Below, piece after piece: positions 9,437 to 18,737 of a stretch of DNA of 64,000 nucleotides (position 1 is the stretch's first letter; each line of letters begins with the position of its first letter). This DNA is from Acidipropionibacterium acidipropionici (GTDB taxonomy: Bacteria; Actinomycetota; Actinomycetes; Propionibacteriales; Propionibacteriaceae). The notes beneath the pieces are model-generated. The model was given only the letters and a program-made list of their open reading frames with translations, searched no databases and was not told the DNA's origin. Position numbers and translations under genes: made by a program. The stretch lies in contig NZ_CP013126.1 of NCBI RefSeq assembly GCF_001441165.1, positions 3,501,551 to 3,565,550 on the forward strand, written 5' to 3'.

Positions 9437-10983
9437 TGCTCAAGGATCCCGGTGATCGCCGCGTCGACCTTAGCGCGAAGCGTTTCGCCCTCATCGCTGA
9501 GTTGAGTGAACTCCTCATGCTGTTTCTGCAGCGTTCCGAGGAAATCGACGTCGTCTTCGTCGACCACCGCGGTGCCGGTGTAGCGACCAGGGTTGAGGCT
9601 CCATCCTTGGGCTTCGATCTCAGCTCGAGTGGCGACCTTGCACAGGCCACCGACGTCCACGTACGTGCCGTCAGGGAAGTTCTCCGCGAGGAGGGCCCCG
9701 CTTCCATCGACGGTCTCGACCGCTTCGCCACGGTAGAGCCTCACGATGTTGGCCAGGAACTCGATCTGCTCGGGCATGAAGTCACGGTGAGCGCGATCGA
9801 TCTGGTGGAAGATGTGCCGGGCGTCGATGAACAACACTGTGTCCTCGCGCGGCGTCCCGACCTTGGCCTTGTCGAGGAACCACAGCGTCACCGGAAGGGT
9901 GACGGTGTAGAAGAAGTTGGGGCTGATGGCGACCATCATGTCAACGGTCCCCGACTCGATCAGCTGCTTGCGGATCTCCTTCTCGGAATATCCGGCATCG
10001 CCAGCTGAGTTGGCCATGACGAATCCTGCACGGCCCTCAGGTGAGAGTGCGGCGTAGAACTGCTGAATCCACAGGAAGTTACCGTTGTCGGCCTTGGGCA
10101 GCCCGAACGGCAACCGCTTGTCGCCGGCCAGCTGGTCCTTTTTGATCTTGTCGACGTTGAAGGGCGGGTTGGCCATCACGTAGTCGAAGGCACCGACCGC
10201 ACTGTGCGGGTCCTCGTAATAGCTGTTGGCCTGGCGGATGTCACCCGAGAGCCCGTGCAGTGCGAGGTTCATCTTGGCCAATGGCACGGTGTCCTCGGTC
10301 TTCTCCGTCCCGAAGACCGAGAGCTGGCGGCTGGCTGACTCGTGGTGCCGCTCAACGAATTTGGCGCACTGGACGAACATGCCACCCGAGCCACATGCTG
10401 GGTCGAACACACGGCCCCGGAAGGGCTGGAGAATCTCGACGATCAGCCGCACAATCGAGTACGGCGTGAAGTACTCACCACCGCCCTTGCCCTCCTGTGC
10501 CGCGAAGTTGGAGAGGAAATCCTCATAGATGAAGCCAAAGGCATCGCCCGCAAGCTGGGTGGGCAGCGGCGCGAAGAGCCGAAGCAACTCGATCAGTGTC
10601 GAACGCTCAAGCTTCTGGTAGCCACGGGGAAGGACATCTTTGAGCTCCGGGTTGGCTTCCTCGATGGCCTTGATGGCCTCATCGGTGGCCTTCCCGATGT
10701 CGGCACCCTCCGGCAAACCGACAAGGTGGGAGAGCCGAGACTCATCGGGGACGTACAGCACCGATTTCGCTTTGTAGTCCGCGACCGTCGCAGGGTTGCG
10801 TACGCTGGACTTGGCCTCGACCTCCCCTCGCACGGTCTCGAAACGGTTCTCGGCGTACGCGAGGAACACCAGTCCGAGGACCGGGTCGCGGTACTGCACG
10901 GGTGTCAGCTTGGAGTTCGCGCGCAGCTCGTCTGCGGCGCTCCACAGCGTCGCACGAACCTTGGCAAGATCAGTCGCCTTCAC
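9433..10983 (-). CDS. hsdM: Type I restriction system N6-adenine methyltransferase subunit M
   Basis: The 516-residue methyltransferase transfers a methyl group from S-adenosylmethionine to adenine. An N-terminal helical HsdM domain is followed by the catalytic domain with motif I DPACGSGGMF (about residue 192) and motif IV NPPF (about residue 271). The start is GTG at 10983 with GGAGG 6 nt upstream. This GTG overlaps the stop codon of ychF (GTGA), so the island operon begins inside the end of a housekeeping gene. M, S and R follow each other with 4-bp overlaps and are presumably one transcript, possibly read through from ychF. Confidence 0.95.
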   Translation of the reverse strand: MKATDLAKVRATLWSAADELRANSKLTPVQYRDPVLGLVFLAYAENRFETVRGEVEAKSSVRNPATVADYKAKSVLYVPDESRLSHLVGLPEGADIGKATDEAIKAIEEANPELKDVLPRGYQKLERSTLIELLRLFAPLPTQLAGDAFGFIYEDFLSNFAAQEGKGGGEYFTPYSIVRLIVEILQPFRGRVFDPACGSGGMFVQCAKFVERHHESASRQLSVFGTEKTEDTVPLAKMNLALHGLSGDIRQANSYYEDPHSAVGAFDYVMANPPFNVDKIKKDQLAGDKRLPFGLPKADNGNFLWIQQFYAALSPEGRAGFVMANSAGDAGYSEKEIRKQLIESGTVDMMVAISPNFFYTVTLPVTLWFLDKAKVGTPREDTVLFIDARHIFHQIDRAHRDFMPEQIEFLANIVRLYRGEAVETVDGSGALLAENFPDGTYVDVGGLCKVATRAEIEAQGWSLNPGRYTGTAVVDEDDVDFLGTLQKQHEEFTQLSDEGETLRAKVDAAITGILEQ

Positions 10984-12071
10984 TTCTTGCCTCCAGACGT
11001 TATTCCCGTCCTGAACTCCACCACGTCGCCGTCCTGCATGACGTAGTCCTTGCCCTCCAGGCGCAACTTCCCGGCCGCCTGGGCCTCCTTCTCCCCGCCG
11101 TACTCGACGAGGTCCTCGAAGGAGACCACAGAAGCCTTGATGAACCCCTTCTGGAAGTCGGTGTGGATCACGCCGGCCGCCTGCGGGGCCGTCCAGCCCT
11201 TGTGGATCGTCCAGGCCCTCGACTCCTTCTCACCGGCGGTGAGGAAGGTCTGCAGGCCCAGGGTGTCGAATCCGACCCGCGCCAGCTTGTCCAGCCCGGG
11301 CTCGGTGATCCCGGCGTCGGCCAGGAACATCTCGGCGTCCTCGGGCTCCATCTCGGCCAGCTCGGCCTCGAACTCGGCGTCCAGGAAGATCGCCTCCGCG
11401 GGGGCGACCACCTCGGCCATCCGCTTGCGGAGGTCGGCGTCGGCCAGCTGGTCCTGATCGCAGTTGAAGACGTAGATGAAGGGCTTGGTGGTGAGCAGGA
11501 ACAGATCGTGCAGGGGCTCGGGATCCAGCCCGGCCGAGTAGATCGTCCGCCCCTCCTCCAGCACCTTCTGCGCCTCGCGCCAGGCCTCCGCCTTCGGACG
11601 CGACTCCTTGCGGATCGCCGCCTCCTTCTCCAGCTTCGGCAGTTGCTTCTCCAGGGTCTGCAGGTCCGCCAGTACCAGCTCGGTGGTGATGGTCTCGATG
11701 TCGGAGGCCGGGTTCACCGCCCCGTCGACGTGGGTGACGTCTTCGTCGTCGAAGCAACGGGTCACCTGGCAGATGGCGTCGGCCTCGCGGATGTTGGAGA
11801 GGAACTCGTTGCCCATCCCCTCGCCCTTGCTGGCCCCCTTGACGATGCCGGCGATGTCGACGAAGGAGACGGTCGCCTGGATGGTCTTGACCGAGCTGAA
11901 CATCTTGGTGAGGACGTCCAGCCGCGAGTCGGGCACCCCCACCACCCCCACATTCGGCTCGATGGTCGCGAACGGATAGTTCGCCGCGAGCACGTCGTTG
12001 CGGGTCAGTGCGTTGAACAGGGTTGACTTGCCGGCATTGGGAAGGCCGACGATTCCGATGGTGAGAGCCAC
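10980..12071 (-). CDS. ychF: Redox-regulated ribosome-binding ATPase YchF, with unusual C-terminus
   Basis: This 363-residue Obg-family P-loop protein has GLPNAGKSTLFNALT at the N-terminus (G1 motif, about residues 9-17), a coiled-coil insertion and a C-terminal TGS domain. Family members normally end in a short FRFNV-like tail after the GDVV strand. Here VVEFR is followed by TGITSGGKK, and these last codons contain the ribosome-binding site and start of hsdM. I infer that the original 3' end was replaced when the island arrived. The GTG start lies 8 nt after a TAGAAT box (12085-12080), so the mRNA may be leaderless. Confidence 0.93.
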   Translation of the reverse strand: MALTIGIVGLPNAGKSTLFNALTRNDVLAANYPFATIEPNVGVVGVPDSRLDVLTKMFSSVKTIQATVSFVDIAGIVKGASKGEGMGNEFLSNIREADAICQVTRCFDDEDVTHVDGAVNPASDIETITTELVLADLQTLEKQLPKLEKEAAIRKESRPKAEAWREAQKVLEEGRTIYSAGLDPEPLHDLFLLTTKPFIYVFNCDQDQLADADLRKRMAEVVAPAEAIFLDAEFEAELAEMEPEDAEMFLADAGITEPGLDKLARVGFDTLGLQTFLTAGEKESRAWTIHKGWTAPQAAGVIHTDFQKGFIKASVVSFEDLVEYGGEKEAQAAGKLRLEGKDYVMQDGDVVEFRTGITSGGKK

Positions 12072-12130
12072 GGCGGGCCATTCTACCGGGGCTCTCCGGT
12101 CCTGACACCGCAGGCGGATATCGTCCGCCC

Positions 12131-13045
12131 ATGTCGCAGCGAATCATCCCCCCGCTCTGGTTCGATCACTCCGCCCGCCAGGCCGTGGACTTCTACCTGT
12201 CGGCCTTCCCCGGCAGCACCGAGCTGTCGGCCACGCGCTACCCCACCGAGGGCCTGCCCGCCTTCCAGGCCGACTTCGCCGGCGACGTCCTGGAGATCCG
12301 GTTCCGGCTCGCCGGCCTCGAGTTCTCAGCCATCAACGCCGGGTCCGAGTTCCGCCCCAACCCGTCAATCTCCTTCTTGGTGAACTTCGATCCCTCGCGC
12401 GATGACGCCGCCAGCGACCATCTCGACGAACTGTGGGCGCGACTGACCGACGGCGGAAAGGTCCTGATGGATCTCGGCGAGTACCCCTTCTCCCCGCACT
12501 ACGGCTGGCTGGAGGATCGCTACGGCGTCAACTGGCAGCTCATGCTCACGGACCCCGAGGGCGAGCCCCGCCCCGTCGTCACCCCGTCACTGTTGTTCCC
12601 CTTCGGCAACACCCTGGCCTCACAGGCCGTCGACCTCTACACCGGGCTGTTCGCGGACCTCTACGGGGAATCGGCCGTCGGCAACCGGGCCCCCTACTCG
12701 GCGATGGGAGACCCCGACACCAAGGACCTGCCCAAGGGCATGCTCGCCTACTCCGACTTCACGCTGGCCGGGCAGTGGTTCGCCGCCATGGACTCCGGCG
12801 TCCCACAGGACTTCACCTTCACCGAAGGTCTCTCCCTCATCGTCGAGTGCGACGACCAGATCCAGATCGACCGCCTCTGGGACACCCTGTCGACCGTCCC
12901 GGAGTCCGAGGTCTGCGGCTGGTGCAAGGATCCGTTCGGCGTCTCCTGGCAGATCACCCCCGCCACCATGCCCGACTACGCCGCCGACCCGCAGGCCTAC
13001 CGGCGGATGCTCGGCATGAAGAAGATCATCATCGACGACCTGTGA
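12131..13045 (+). CDS. VOC-fold protein with two PhnB-like domains
   Basis: The 304-residue protein contains two tandem domains of the PhnB/3-demethylubiquinone-methyltransferase-like VOC family. The first begins PPLWFDHSARQAVDFYLSAF (about residues 5-24). The second begins around LLFPFGNTLASQAVDLYTGLF (about 155-175) and carries SEVCGWCKDPFGVSWQ near its end. VOC domains often bind metal, but no reaction can be assigned. ATG at 12131 lies 6 nt after TATCGT, consistent with a leaderless transcript. It is divergent from ychF and 24 bp upstream of the permease gene. Confidence 0.85.
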   Translation: MSQRIIPPLWFDHSARQAVDFYLSAFPGSTELSATRYPTEGLPAFQADFAGDVLEIRFRLAGLEFSAINAGSEFRPNPSISFLVNFDPSRDDAASDHLDELWARLTDGGKVLMDLGEYPFSPHYGWLEDRYGVNWQLMLTDPEGEPRPVVTPSLLFPFGNTLASQAVDLYTGLFADLYGESAVGNRAPYSAMGDPDTKDLPKGMLAYSDFTLAGQWFAAMDSGVPQDFTFTEGLSLIVECDDQIQIDRLWDTLSTVPESEVCGWCKDPFGVSWQITPATMPDYAADPQAYRRMLGMKKIIIDDL

Positions 13046-13069
13046 TCGGGAGCGGCCCGGGAGGCTGCC

Positions 13070-15460
13070 ATGCCCCACCACCTGTATCTGCGATACATTC
13101 GCAGCGATCTGCGCCGGAACCGGGCCGTCACCCTCTGTCTGGCCCTGGTGCTCACCCTCAGCGCCTTCCTGATGGCCGGCGGCGCGATCATGATGGAGCG
13201 CCTCGCCGGATCGGTGGGGCAGATCTTCACCGTCGCGAAACCCCCGCACTTCCTCCAGATGCACCAGGGCACCATCAACCGCCCGGCTCTGCAGCGCTTC
13301 TCCGTCAACCACCCCGAGATCGAGGCCTGGCAGATCTGCGAGATGATCGGCTTCGACGGTCAGGCGATCAGCTGGCAGCGCACCGGCGACGATGCCGGCG
13401 GGGATCTGTCCGCCAGCCTCATCGACAACCTCTTCGTCACCCAGAACAGGCAGTTCGACCTCCTGCTCGACGCCGGGGCCGACACCGCTCCACGACCCGC
13501 TGCCGGGGAGGTCCGGGTCCCGGTGGCCTACCAGCAGCAGTTCGGCCTGCGAGCCGGGGACCGTCTGCGGATCAGAACCGGTTCGGGGACGACGTCGTTG
13601 CGGATCACCGGATTCGTGAGGGACGCCCAGATGGCCTCGTCGATGTCCTCGGCCATCCGATTCCTCGTCTCGCCCGCAGATTTCCAGCGCCTGAGCGCCT
13701 CGGGAGGCGGTATCCCGGAGTCGATCGTGGAGTACCGGCTGCGAGACACCGCCGGGATCGGCAATCTCCAGCGCGACTACGAGGCCGACCCCGCCCTGCC
13801 GAGGAACGGCCAGGCGGTCACCCTGGTGATGATCCGGCTGGTCAACATGGTCAGCGACGGCCTGGTGGCGATCGCCCTGGTGTTCGCCAGCCTGCTGCTC
13901 ATCGTCATCGCCATGCTCAACGTCCGCCTCCTCATCCGGGCCACCCTGGAGGACGAGATCCACGAGATCGCCACGATGCGGGCCATCGGCCTGCCCGCCC
14001 GAGACATCTCGAGCCTCTACGGGTTGCGCTACGGCATCCTGACACTGGCCGGATGCCTGGTCGGCGGGGCACTGGCGATACCTGCGGTCGGCGCCATGAC
14101 CGCGCCGATGCGCGCCACCTTCGCCGATCCCCCGATCACCTGGATCACTGTAGCGGCCCCGCTGTTGGCGCTGACGGTGGTCCTCGGCATCGTCATGTGG
14201 CTGTGCCGTGCCACACTGCGTCGTGTCCGGCGCATCGACATCGTCGACGCCCTGGTCCATGGCAGCACCGGCCCGCGGAAGGGACGCCGGAGGGGCACAG
14301 CCCCCCGGTCCAGGCTGGCGGGCGCCCGACCCGGACGGCTCTGGGCCCGCCTGGCCCTCGCCGAGCTGCGCGACGAGCGTGGACGCTGGGTACTGCTGCC
14401 GGTGGTCTTCGGGCTCACCACCGTTCTCGTGACCGTGCCGGCCAATGTGCTCGCCACCTTCCAGAGCCCCCGTTTCGTGACCTATATGGGCGCCCCCTCC
14501 TCGGACATGAGGGCAGACATCGGGTCTGCCGCCGCGTCCGGCGAGCCGGCCGACGACGCCCACGCCCGTCTGCGCTCACAGCTGGCCGGCGACACACGGG
14601 TCTCGGCCACCCACGACTACGCCCAGCTGCTCTACCAGACATACGGGGAGGACGGCTGGGAGACGATCCGCATCGAGGTCGGCGACTACTCCCACACCAC
14701 GATGGTGTTCCTGTCGGGGGCTGCCCCGAGCGCGGGCCAGATCGCGGTGTCGGCCCTCAACGCGGACAAGTACGGATTGTCAGTAGGCGACACCATCTCC
14801 GTGCGTCGCGACGACCGGTCCCGGTCGCTGACGGTCAGCGGCATCTACCAGGACGTCACGAGCGGCGGGTACACCGCGAAGATGCAGGGCGCGATCACCG
14901 CCGGCGCCGACCGATGGACCGTCTACATCGACCTCGACCCCGGCGCCGACCCAGTCTCCCTGGCCCGGCAGTACAACGCCGCCGTGCCGGGCGCCTCGGT
15001 GATCCCGATGCTCGAGTACGTCACGCAGACCTTCTCCTACGCCACCGATGCGCTGCACACCGCGTCGCTGGTCACCCTGTGGCTGGGCCTGGCGGCGTCG
15101 GCGCTGATCACCGCGCTCTTCCTGCGTCTTCGCCTGGCCAGGAGCCGCGCGGGTCTCGCGACACTGTCGTCGATCGGATTCCCGTCGACGGAACTGCGCG
15201 CCCAGCTGTGGCTCAAGGCCGTCCTGGCAGTCACCATCGGGGTCGCGGCGGGGTCGATCATCGCGGCGACTCTGGCCGGGCCCGCGGTATCGGCCCTGCT
15301 GTCCGGCCTGGGCACCGGAATCACGCGGCTCACCCTGCTGCCGAATCCCTGGATCAGCTACCTCGCGTATCCCCTGCTGCTCCTGACGGCCGGCGCACTG
15401 GCCACCTGGGTCACCGCCCGTCAGATCCGCGACGGCCGCCCGCTCAGGTGGCTGTCATGA
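13070..15460 (+). CDS. FtsX-like ABC transporter permease, 796 aa
   Basis: The protein has an N-terminal membrane segment (about residues 15-37), a large extracellular domain, and two FtsX/MacB-type membrane blocks. The first block (about 255-400) has the typical EIATMRAIGLP coupling segment. The last block (about 655-785) contains TLSSIGFPSTELRAQLW. This is the layout of permeases that export lipids or peptides or transmit force across the membrane. GGGAGG precedes the ATG. The downstream ATPase gene starts right after it but is broken, so the transporter may be inactive unless another ATPase serves it. Confidence 0.88.
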   Translation: MPHHLYLRYIRSDLRRNRAVTLCLALVLTLSAFLMAGGAIMMERLAGSVGQIFTVAKPPHFLQMHQGTINRPALQRFSVNHPEIEAWQICEMIGFDGQAISWQRTGDDAGGDLSASLIDNLFVTQNRQFDLLLDAGADTAPRPAAGEVRVPVAYQQQFGLRAGDRLRIRTGSGTTSLRITGFVRDAQMASSMSSAIRFLVSPADFQRLSASGGGIPESIVEYRLRDTAGIGNLQRDYEADPALPRNGQAVTLVMIRLVNMVSDGLVAIALVFASLLLIVIAMLNVRLLIRATLEDEIHEIATMRAIGLPARDISSLYGLRYGILTLAGCLVGGALAIPAVGAMTAPMRATFADPPITWITVAAPLLALTVVLGIVMWLCRATLRRVRRIDIVDALVHGSTGPRKGRRRGTAPRSRLAGARPGRLWARLALAELRDERGRWVLLPVVFGLTTVLVTVPANVLATFQSPRFVTYMGAPSSDMRADIGSAAASGEPADDAHARLRSQLAGDTRVSATHDYAQLLYQTYGEDGWETIRIEVGDYSHTTMVFLSGAAPSAGQIAVSALNADKYGLSVGDTISVRRDDRSRSLTVSGIYQDVTSGGYTAKMQGAITAGADRWTVYIDLDPGADPVSLARQYNAAVPGASVIPMLEYVTQTFSYATDALHTASLVTLWLGLAASALITALFLRLRLARSRAGLATLSSIGFPSTELRAQLWLKAVLAVTIGVAAGSIIAATLAGPAVSALLSGLGTGITRLTLLPNPWISYLAYPLLLLTAGALATWVTARQIRDGRPLRWLS

Positions 15461-15474
15461 GGAGGAAGGAAGCC

Positions 15475-16049
15475 ATGCCTCTGCTGCGGGCCCGAGGACT
15501 CACCAAGGAGTTCACCACCACCGATCCGCCGACCCGGGTGCTCAACGGGATCGATCTGGACGTCGACGCCGGGGAGTTCCTCGCGGTGATGGGGGCCTCG
15601 GGGGCCGGGAAGTCGACGCTGCTGTACACATTGAGCGCCATGGACCGCCCCACCTCGGGCAGCGCGTCGACGCCCTCCTGGGGCGGTTCGGCATCGCGGC
15701 CATCGCCAATCACGGCGTCACCGAGGCGTCGGGAGGCCAGCTCCAGCGCGCCTCCCTGTGCCGGGCTCTGGTCGCCGACCCGGTGATCCTGTTCGCCGAC
15801 GAGCCGACCGGGGCGCGCAACAGCACCGCCACCGCCGAGGTGCTGGACGCCCTCGTCGAGGCCCACGGCACCGGGGTCACCATTGTCCTGGTGACCCACG
15901 ACCCGATCTGCGCGGCGCGCGCCGAGAGACTGGTCTACCTGCGGGACGGCCGCATCGTCGACTCGGTCGAGCAGGGCCCCTGGGATCTGCGAGAGAGGCG
16001 GGCCAGGGAGGAGCGAATGCTGTCCTGGCTAGCTCTCAAGGATTTCTAG
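15475..16049 (+). pseudogene. ABC transporter ATPase gene with internal out-of-frame deletion
   Basis: The ATG at 15475 follows GGAGGAAGG and begins a MacB/LolD-type ATPase with Walker A ASGAGKST (about residues 41-48) up to the segment DRPTSGS. There the sequence jumps, in a different frame, to VDALLGRFGIAAIANHG, the signature SGGQLQR, Walker B VILFADEPTGA and the H-loop LVTHD, ending at 16049. The region that normally holds the Q-loop is missing. The junction is near 15655-15670, and by comparison with usual spacing roughly 50-65 codons are lost. The stretch upstream of the junction reads out of frame into Arg/Ser/Pro-rich nonsense. Confidence 0.85.
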
Positions 16050-16063
16050 ATGGCCAAGGGCTT

Positions 16064-17341
16064 CTAGGCCCCGGCCCAGAATGCCCCCAGCGCCGTACTG
16101 AGGGAGCTCAGATCGGCCACCCCGGCGAGCTCCCGGGTGGAGTGCATCGACATCAGCGGCAGACCGACGTCGACGGTGAGCATGCCCAGCCGGGTGGCGG
16201 TCAGCGGCCCGATGGTCGATCCGCAGGGCACGGAGTTGTTGGACACGAAGGCCTGCGTGGGCACGTCGGCCGCCCGGCAGACGCGCTGCCACAGCGCCCC
16301 GCCCACTCCGTCGGTGGCGTAGCGCTGGTTGGCGTTGATCTTGAGCAGCGGCCCCTGGCCCAGCAGCGGATGGTTGGCCGGGTCGAATTTCTCCGGATAG
16401 TTGGGGTGGACGCCGTGACCGGCGTCCGAGGAGATGCACGTCGACCGCGCGATCATCGCCCGGTAGGCGTCGCCTCTCCGGCCCAGACCGTCGGCGATGC
16501 GCACCAGGACGTCCTCCAGGAAGGGGCCACAGGCCCCCGACCTGGTCGACGACCCGACCTCCTCGTGGTCGAAACAGGCCATCACCGCGATGTCCTCGCC
16601 CACCTCGACGTCGACCATGGCCGCGATCGAGGAGTGCACAGAGGACAGGTTGTCCATCCTCGATGAGGCCAGGAACTCCCCGGCCGGCCCGATCACCGCG
16701 GGCCGTTCCGTCGGGTAGGCGAGGATGTCGTGGAATCCGAGCCGGGAGCGGTCGATGCCGGCCTCCTCGCACAGCAGGTCCTCGACGTCCAGGTCGGGGC
16801 GGCCCACCGACAGGATCGGCATGAGGTGGCGCTGCCGGTCCAGCGTCAGGTCCTGGTTGACGGTGCGGTCCAGGTGGGGGGCGAGCTGGCTGATCCGCAG
16901 GATCGGGCCGGTGCGCACCAAGTGGGTCTCGCCGTCGAGAGTCACCAGGCGCCCTGCGAGTCCCAGATCGCGGTCGAGCCAGGAGTTGAGCAGTCCCCCG
17001 CCGTAGACCTCCATGCCGACCTGCTGCCAGCCCAGATTCGTGAAGGTGGCGTGCGGCTTGAGTTTGAACGACGGCGAGTCGGTGTGGGAGCCGACGATCC
17101 GGAACCCGGCCCGCGGTCCGATCGTCTCCGGGGTCGCCCAGGCGATCACCGCGCCGTCGCGCACCACGAAGCGCCGGCCCTCGACGCTGGCCGCGCCCGA
17201 CCAATCGGCCGTCTCGTCGAGGCGCTCGAATCCCGCCTCCTCCAGACGCCGCGCCAGTTCGGCGGCGGCATGGTAGGAGGTCGGCGAGGACTCCACGAAG
17301 GAGATGACGTCGTCGACGTGGGCGCGAGCGGGGCTGGTCAT
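16064..17341 (-). CDS. M18 family aminopeptidase
   Basis: The 425-residue protein is a cytosolic dizinc aminopeptidase of the aspartyl aminopeptidase (M18) family. Typical segments are GSHTDSPSFKLKP (zinc-binding His/Asp, about residue 79), FDHEEVGSSTRSGA (catalytic Glu and metal Glu, about 260), ISSDAGHGVHPNY and, near the end, MSMHSTRELAG with the last metal-binding His. The start at ATG 17341 (MTSPARA) is the only plausible one, as upstream codons lack an RBS or family similarity. It is convergent with the broken ATPase gene. Confidence 0.93.
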   Translation of the reverse strand: MTSPARAHVDDVISFVESSPTSYHAAAELARRLEEAGFERLDETADWSGAASVEGRRFVVRDGAVIAWATPETIGPRAGFRIVGSHTDSPSFKLKPHATFTNLGWQQVGMEVYGGGLLNSWLDRDLGLAGRLVTLDGETHLVRTGPILRISQLAPHLDRTVNQDLTLDRQRHLMPILSVGRPDLDVEDLLCEEAGIDRSRLGFHDILAYPTERPAVIGPAGEFLASSRMDNLSSVHSSIAAMVDVEVGEDIAVMACFDHEEVGSSTRSGACGPFLEDVLVRIADGLGRRGDAYRAMIARSTCISSDAGHGVHPNYPEKFDPANHPLLGQGPLLKINANQRYATDGVGGALWQRVCRAADVPTQAFVSNNSVPCGSTIGPLTATRLGMLTVDVGLPLMSMHSTRELAGVADLSSLSTALGAFWAGA

Positions 17342-17370
17342 TCCGCCATTGAACCACTGACACCGACCCG

Positions 17371-17435
17371 ACCCGTTCGAGGAGGAAGCGAGCCCAACCC
17401 GACCCGCTCGGGGTTCCAAAGGGTCGTCCCTTTGG
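17371..17435. repeat. Intergenic repeat copy with a terminal hairpin
   Basis: The sequence contains GACCCGCTCGGGG and GGGTCGTCCC, modules shared (in inverse orientation) with the copy at 25019-25137. At its right end CCAAAGGG-TCGT-CCCTTTGG (17416-17435) forms a perfect 8-bp stem. It fills the gap between the divergent M18 peptidase and rmuC genes. Function unknown; there is no T-run, so it is not an obvious terminator. Confidence 0.5.
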
Positions 17436-17465
17436 ATGAAAACATTGTCAGAGCGGCCTGGCAGC

Positions 17466-18737
17466 ATGACCTCCATGACCACCTCCCACTTCGTCGTGTT
17501 GTTCATCGGACTGGCGATCGGCCTTGTCGTCGGCTGGTTGCTGGCCGAGCTGCGGGCACGGTCGGCGTTGGCGCAGGCGACCTCCCGGGCGGATGTGGCT
17601 GAGGCGCACCGGCAGGCCGCCGAGGAGCGCGCCGAACTCACCGCCGGGGACCGCGACAGCCTGGCGGACCGCTTCCGGGCCCTGTCGGCCGAGGCCCTCA
17701 ACACCCAGCAGCTGCGCGCCGACCGGGCCGCGGAGCGCACCGCCACCGACACCCAGCGGCTTCTGGCGCCGGTGTCCCAGGCCCTCGAGAAGCTCGAGCA
17801 CCGGCTCGGTGAGGTGGAGCGGGAGCGCAGCGCCATGACGGCCAGACTCGGCCAGCAGGTGGAGATGGTCAACGCCGCCGGGGAGGGGCTGCGCAAGGAG
17901 ACGGCCTCGCTGGTCACGGCGCTGCGCAAACCGCAGGTGCGCGGCGCATGGGGGGAGGTGCAGCTGCGCCGTGTGGTGGAGCTGGCCGGCATGGTGGAGC
18001 ACTGCGACTTCGAGGTGCAGTCCACCACCACCGCCTCCGGCAAGGCGCTGCGCCCCGACATGACGGTCCGGATGGCCGGTGGGCGCTGCGTCCATGTGGA
18101 CGCCAAGACCCCCCTGTCGGCATTCCTTGACGCCGCGGCCACCGACGATCCCGACGAGCGCGCCGCCCACATGGCGCACTTCGCCCGCAATGTCCGCGGC
18201 CATATCGACGATCTGTCGTCGAAGGGATACTGGCGCACCGAGGTGGACTCCCCCGAGTTCGTGGTGCTCTTCCTGCCCAGCGACGCCTTCCTCCAGGCCG
18301 CGCTGGATCAGATCCCCGACCTCCACGAGTACGCCTCCCGCCACGACATCGTGCTGGCCGACCCGTCCGTCCTCATCCCGATGCTGAGGGTCATCGCCCT
18401 GGCCTGGCGCCAGGAGGATGTCGCACGCTCGGCGGCGGAGGTGGCCGCTCTGGGACGCGACCTGCACGATCGGCTGGGCACCCTGTCGACCCATCTGGAC
18501 AAGCTGGGACGGTCGCTGACCGGGGCTGTCAGGAGCTACAACTCGGCCGTCGGATCCCTGGAGACCAGGGTGCTGGTGAGTGCCCGCCGGTTCGAGACGA
18601 CCGGCGTCACCACCGCGACGCTCCCCTCCCCCGGGACGGTCACCGACGCGGTGCGTCCGCTCAGTGCGCCCGAGCTGACCTCGTCCGACGACTCCGAAGC
18701 TGAGGAGGAAGCGCGAAGGACAACGACTCCTCGATGA
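17466..18737 (+). CDS. rmuC: DNA recombination protein RmuC
   Basis: The predicted protein of about 423 residues has an N-terminal membrane anchor ([19 protein letters not shown]), a long coiled coil rich in Ala, Arg and Glu, and the RmuC domain with [20 protein letters not shown] (about residues 160-180) and [15 protein letters not shown]. RmuC homologues limit recombination at inverted repeats and belong to the PD-(D/E)XK nuclease superfamily. The start is uncertain: ATGs at 17466 and 17475 both suit the membrane segment, and neither has a good ribosome-binding site. Its 3' end overlaps ispH on the opposite strand by 77 bp. Confidence 0.9.
   Translation: MTSMTTSHFVVLFIGLAIGLVVGWLLAELRARSALAQATSRADVAEAHRQAAEERAELTAGDRDSLADRFRALSAEALNTQQLRADRAAERTATDTQRLLAPVSQALEKLEHRLGEVERERSAMTARLGQQVEMVNAAGEGLRKETASLVTALRKPQVRGAWGEVQLRRVVELAGMVEHCDFEVQSTTTASGKALRPDMTVRMAGGRCVHVDAKTPLSAFLDAAATDDPDERAAHMAHFARNVRGHIDDLSSKGYWRTEVDSPEFVVLFLPSDAFLQAALDQIPDLHEYASRHDIVLADPSVLIPMLRVIALAWRQEDVARSAAEVAALGRDLHDRLGTLSTHLDKLGRSLTGAVRSYNSAVGSLETRVLVSARRFETTGVTTATLPSPGTVTDAVRPLSAPELTSSDDSEAEEEARRTTTPR

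Noticed and set aside
1-10980. Prophage
   Set aside because: Besides the serine integrase no phage structural, lysis or replication genes are visible; genomic island is the safer term.
12620-14563. Open frame of 647 codons on the minus strand
   Set aside because: It is antisense to the VOC gene and permease and shows no domain or start signal.
12433-15786. Open frame of 1117 codons on the plus strand
   Set aside because: It overlaps the VOC protein and permease genes in another frame and is rich in Arg, Pro, Gly and His without domains, a typical by-product of high GC.
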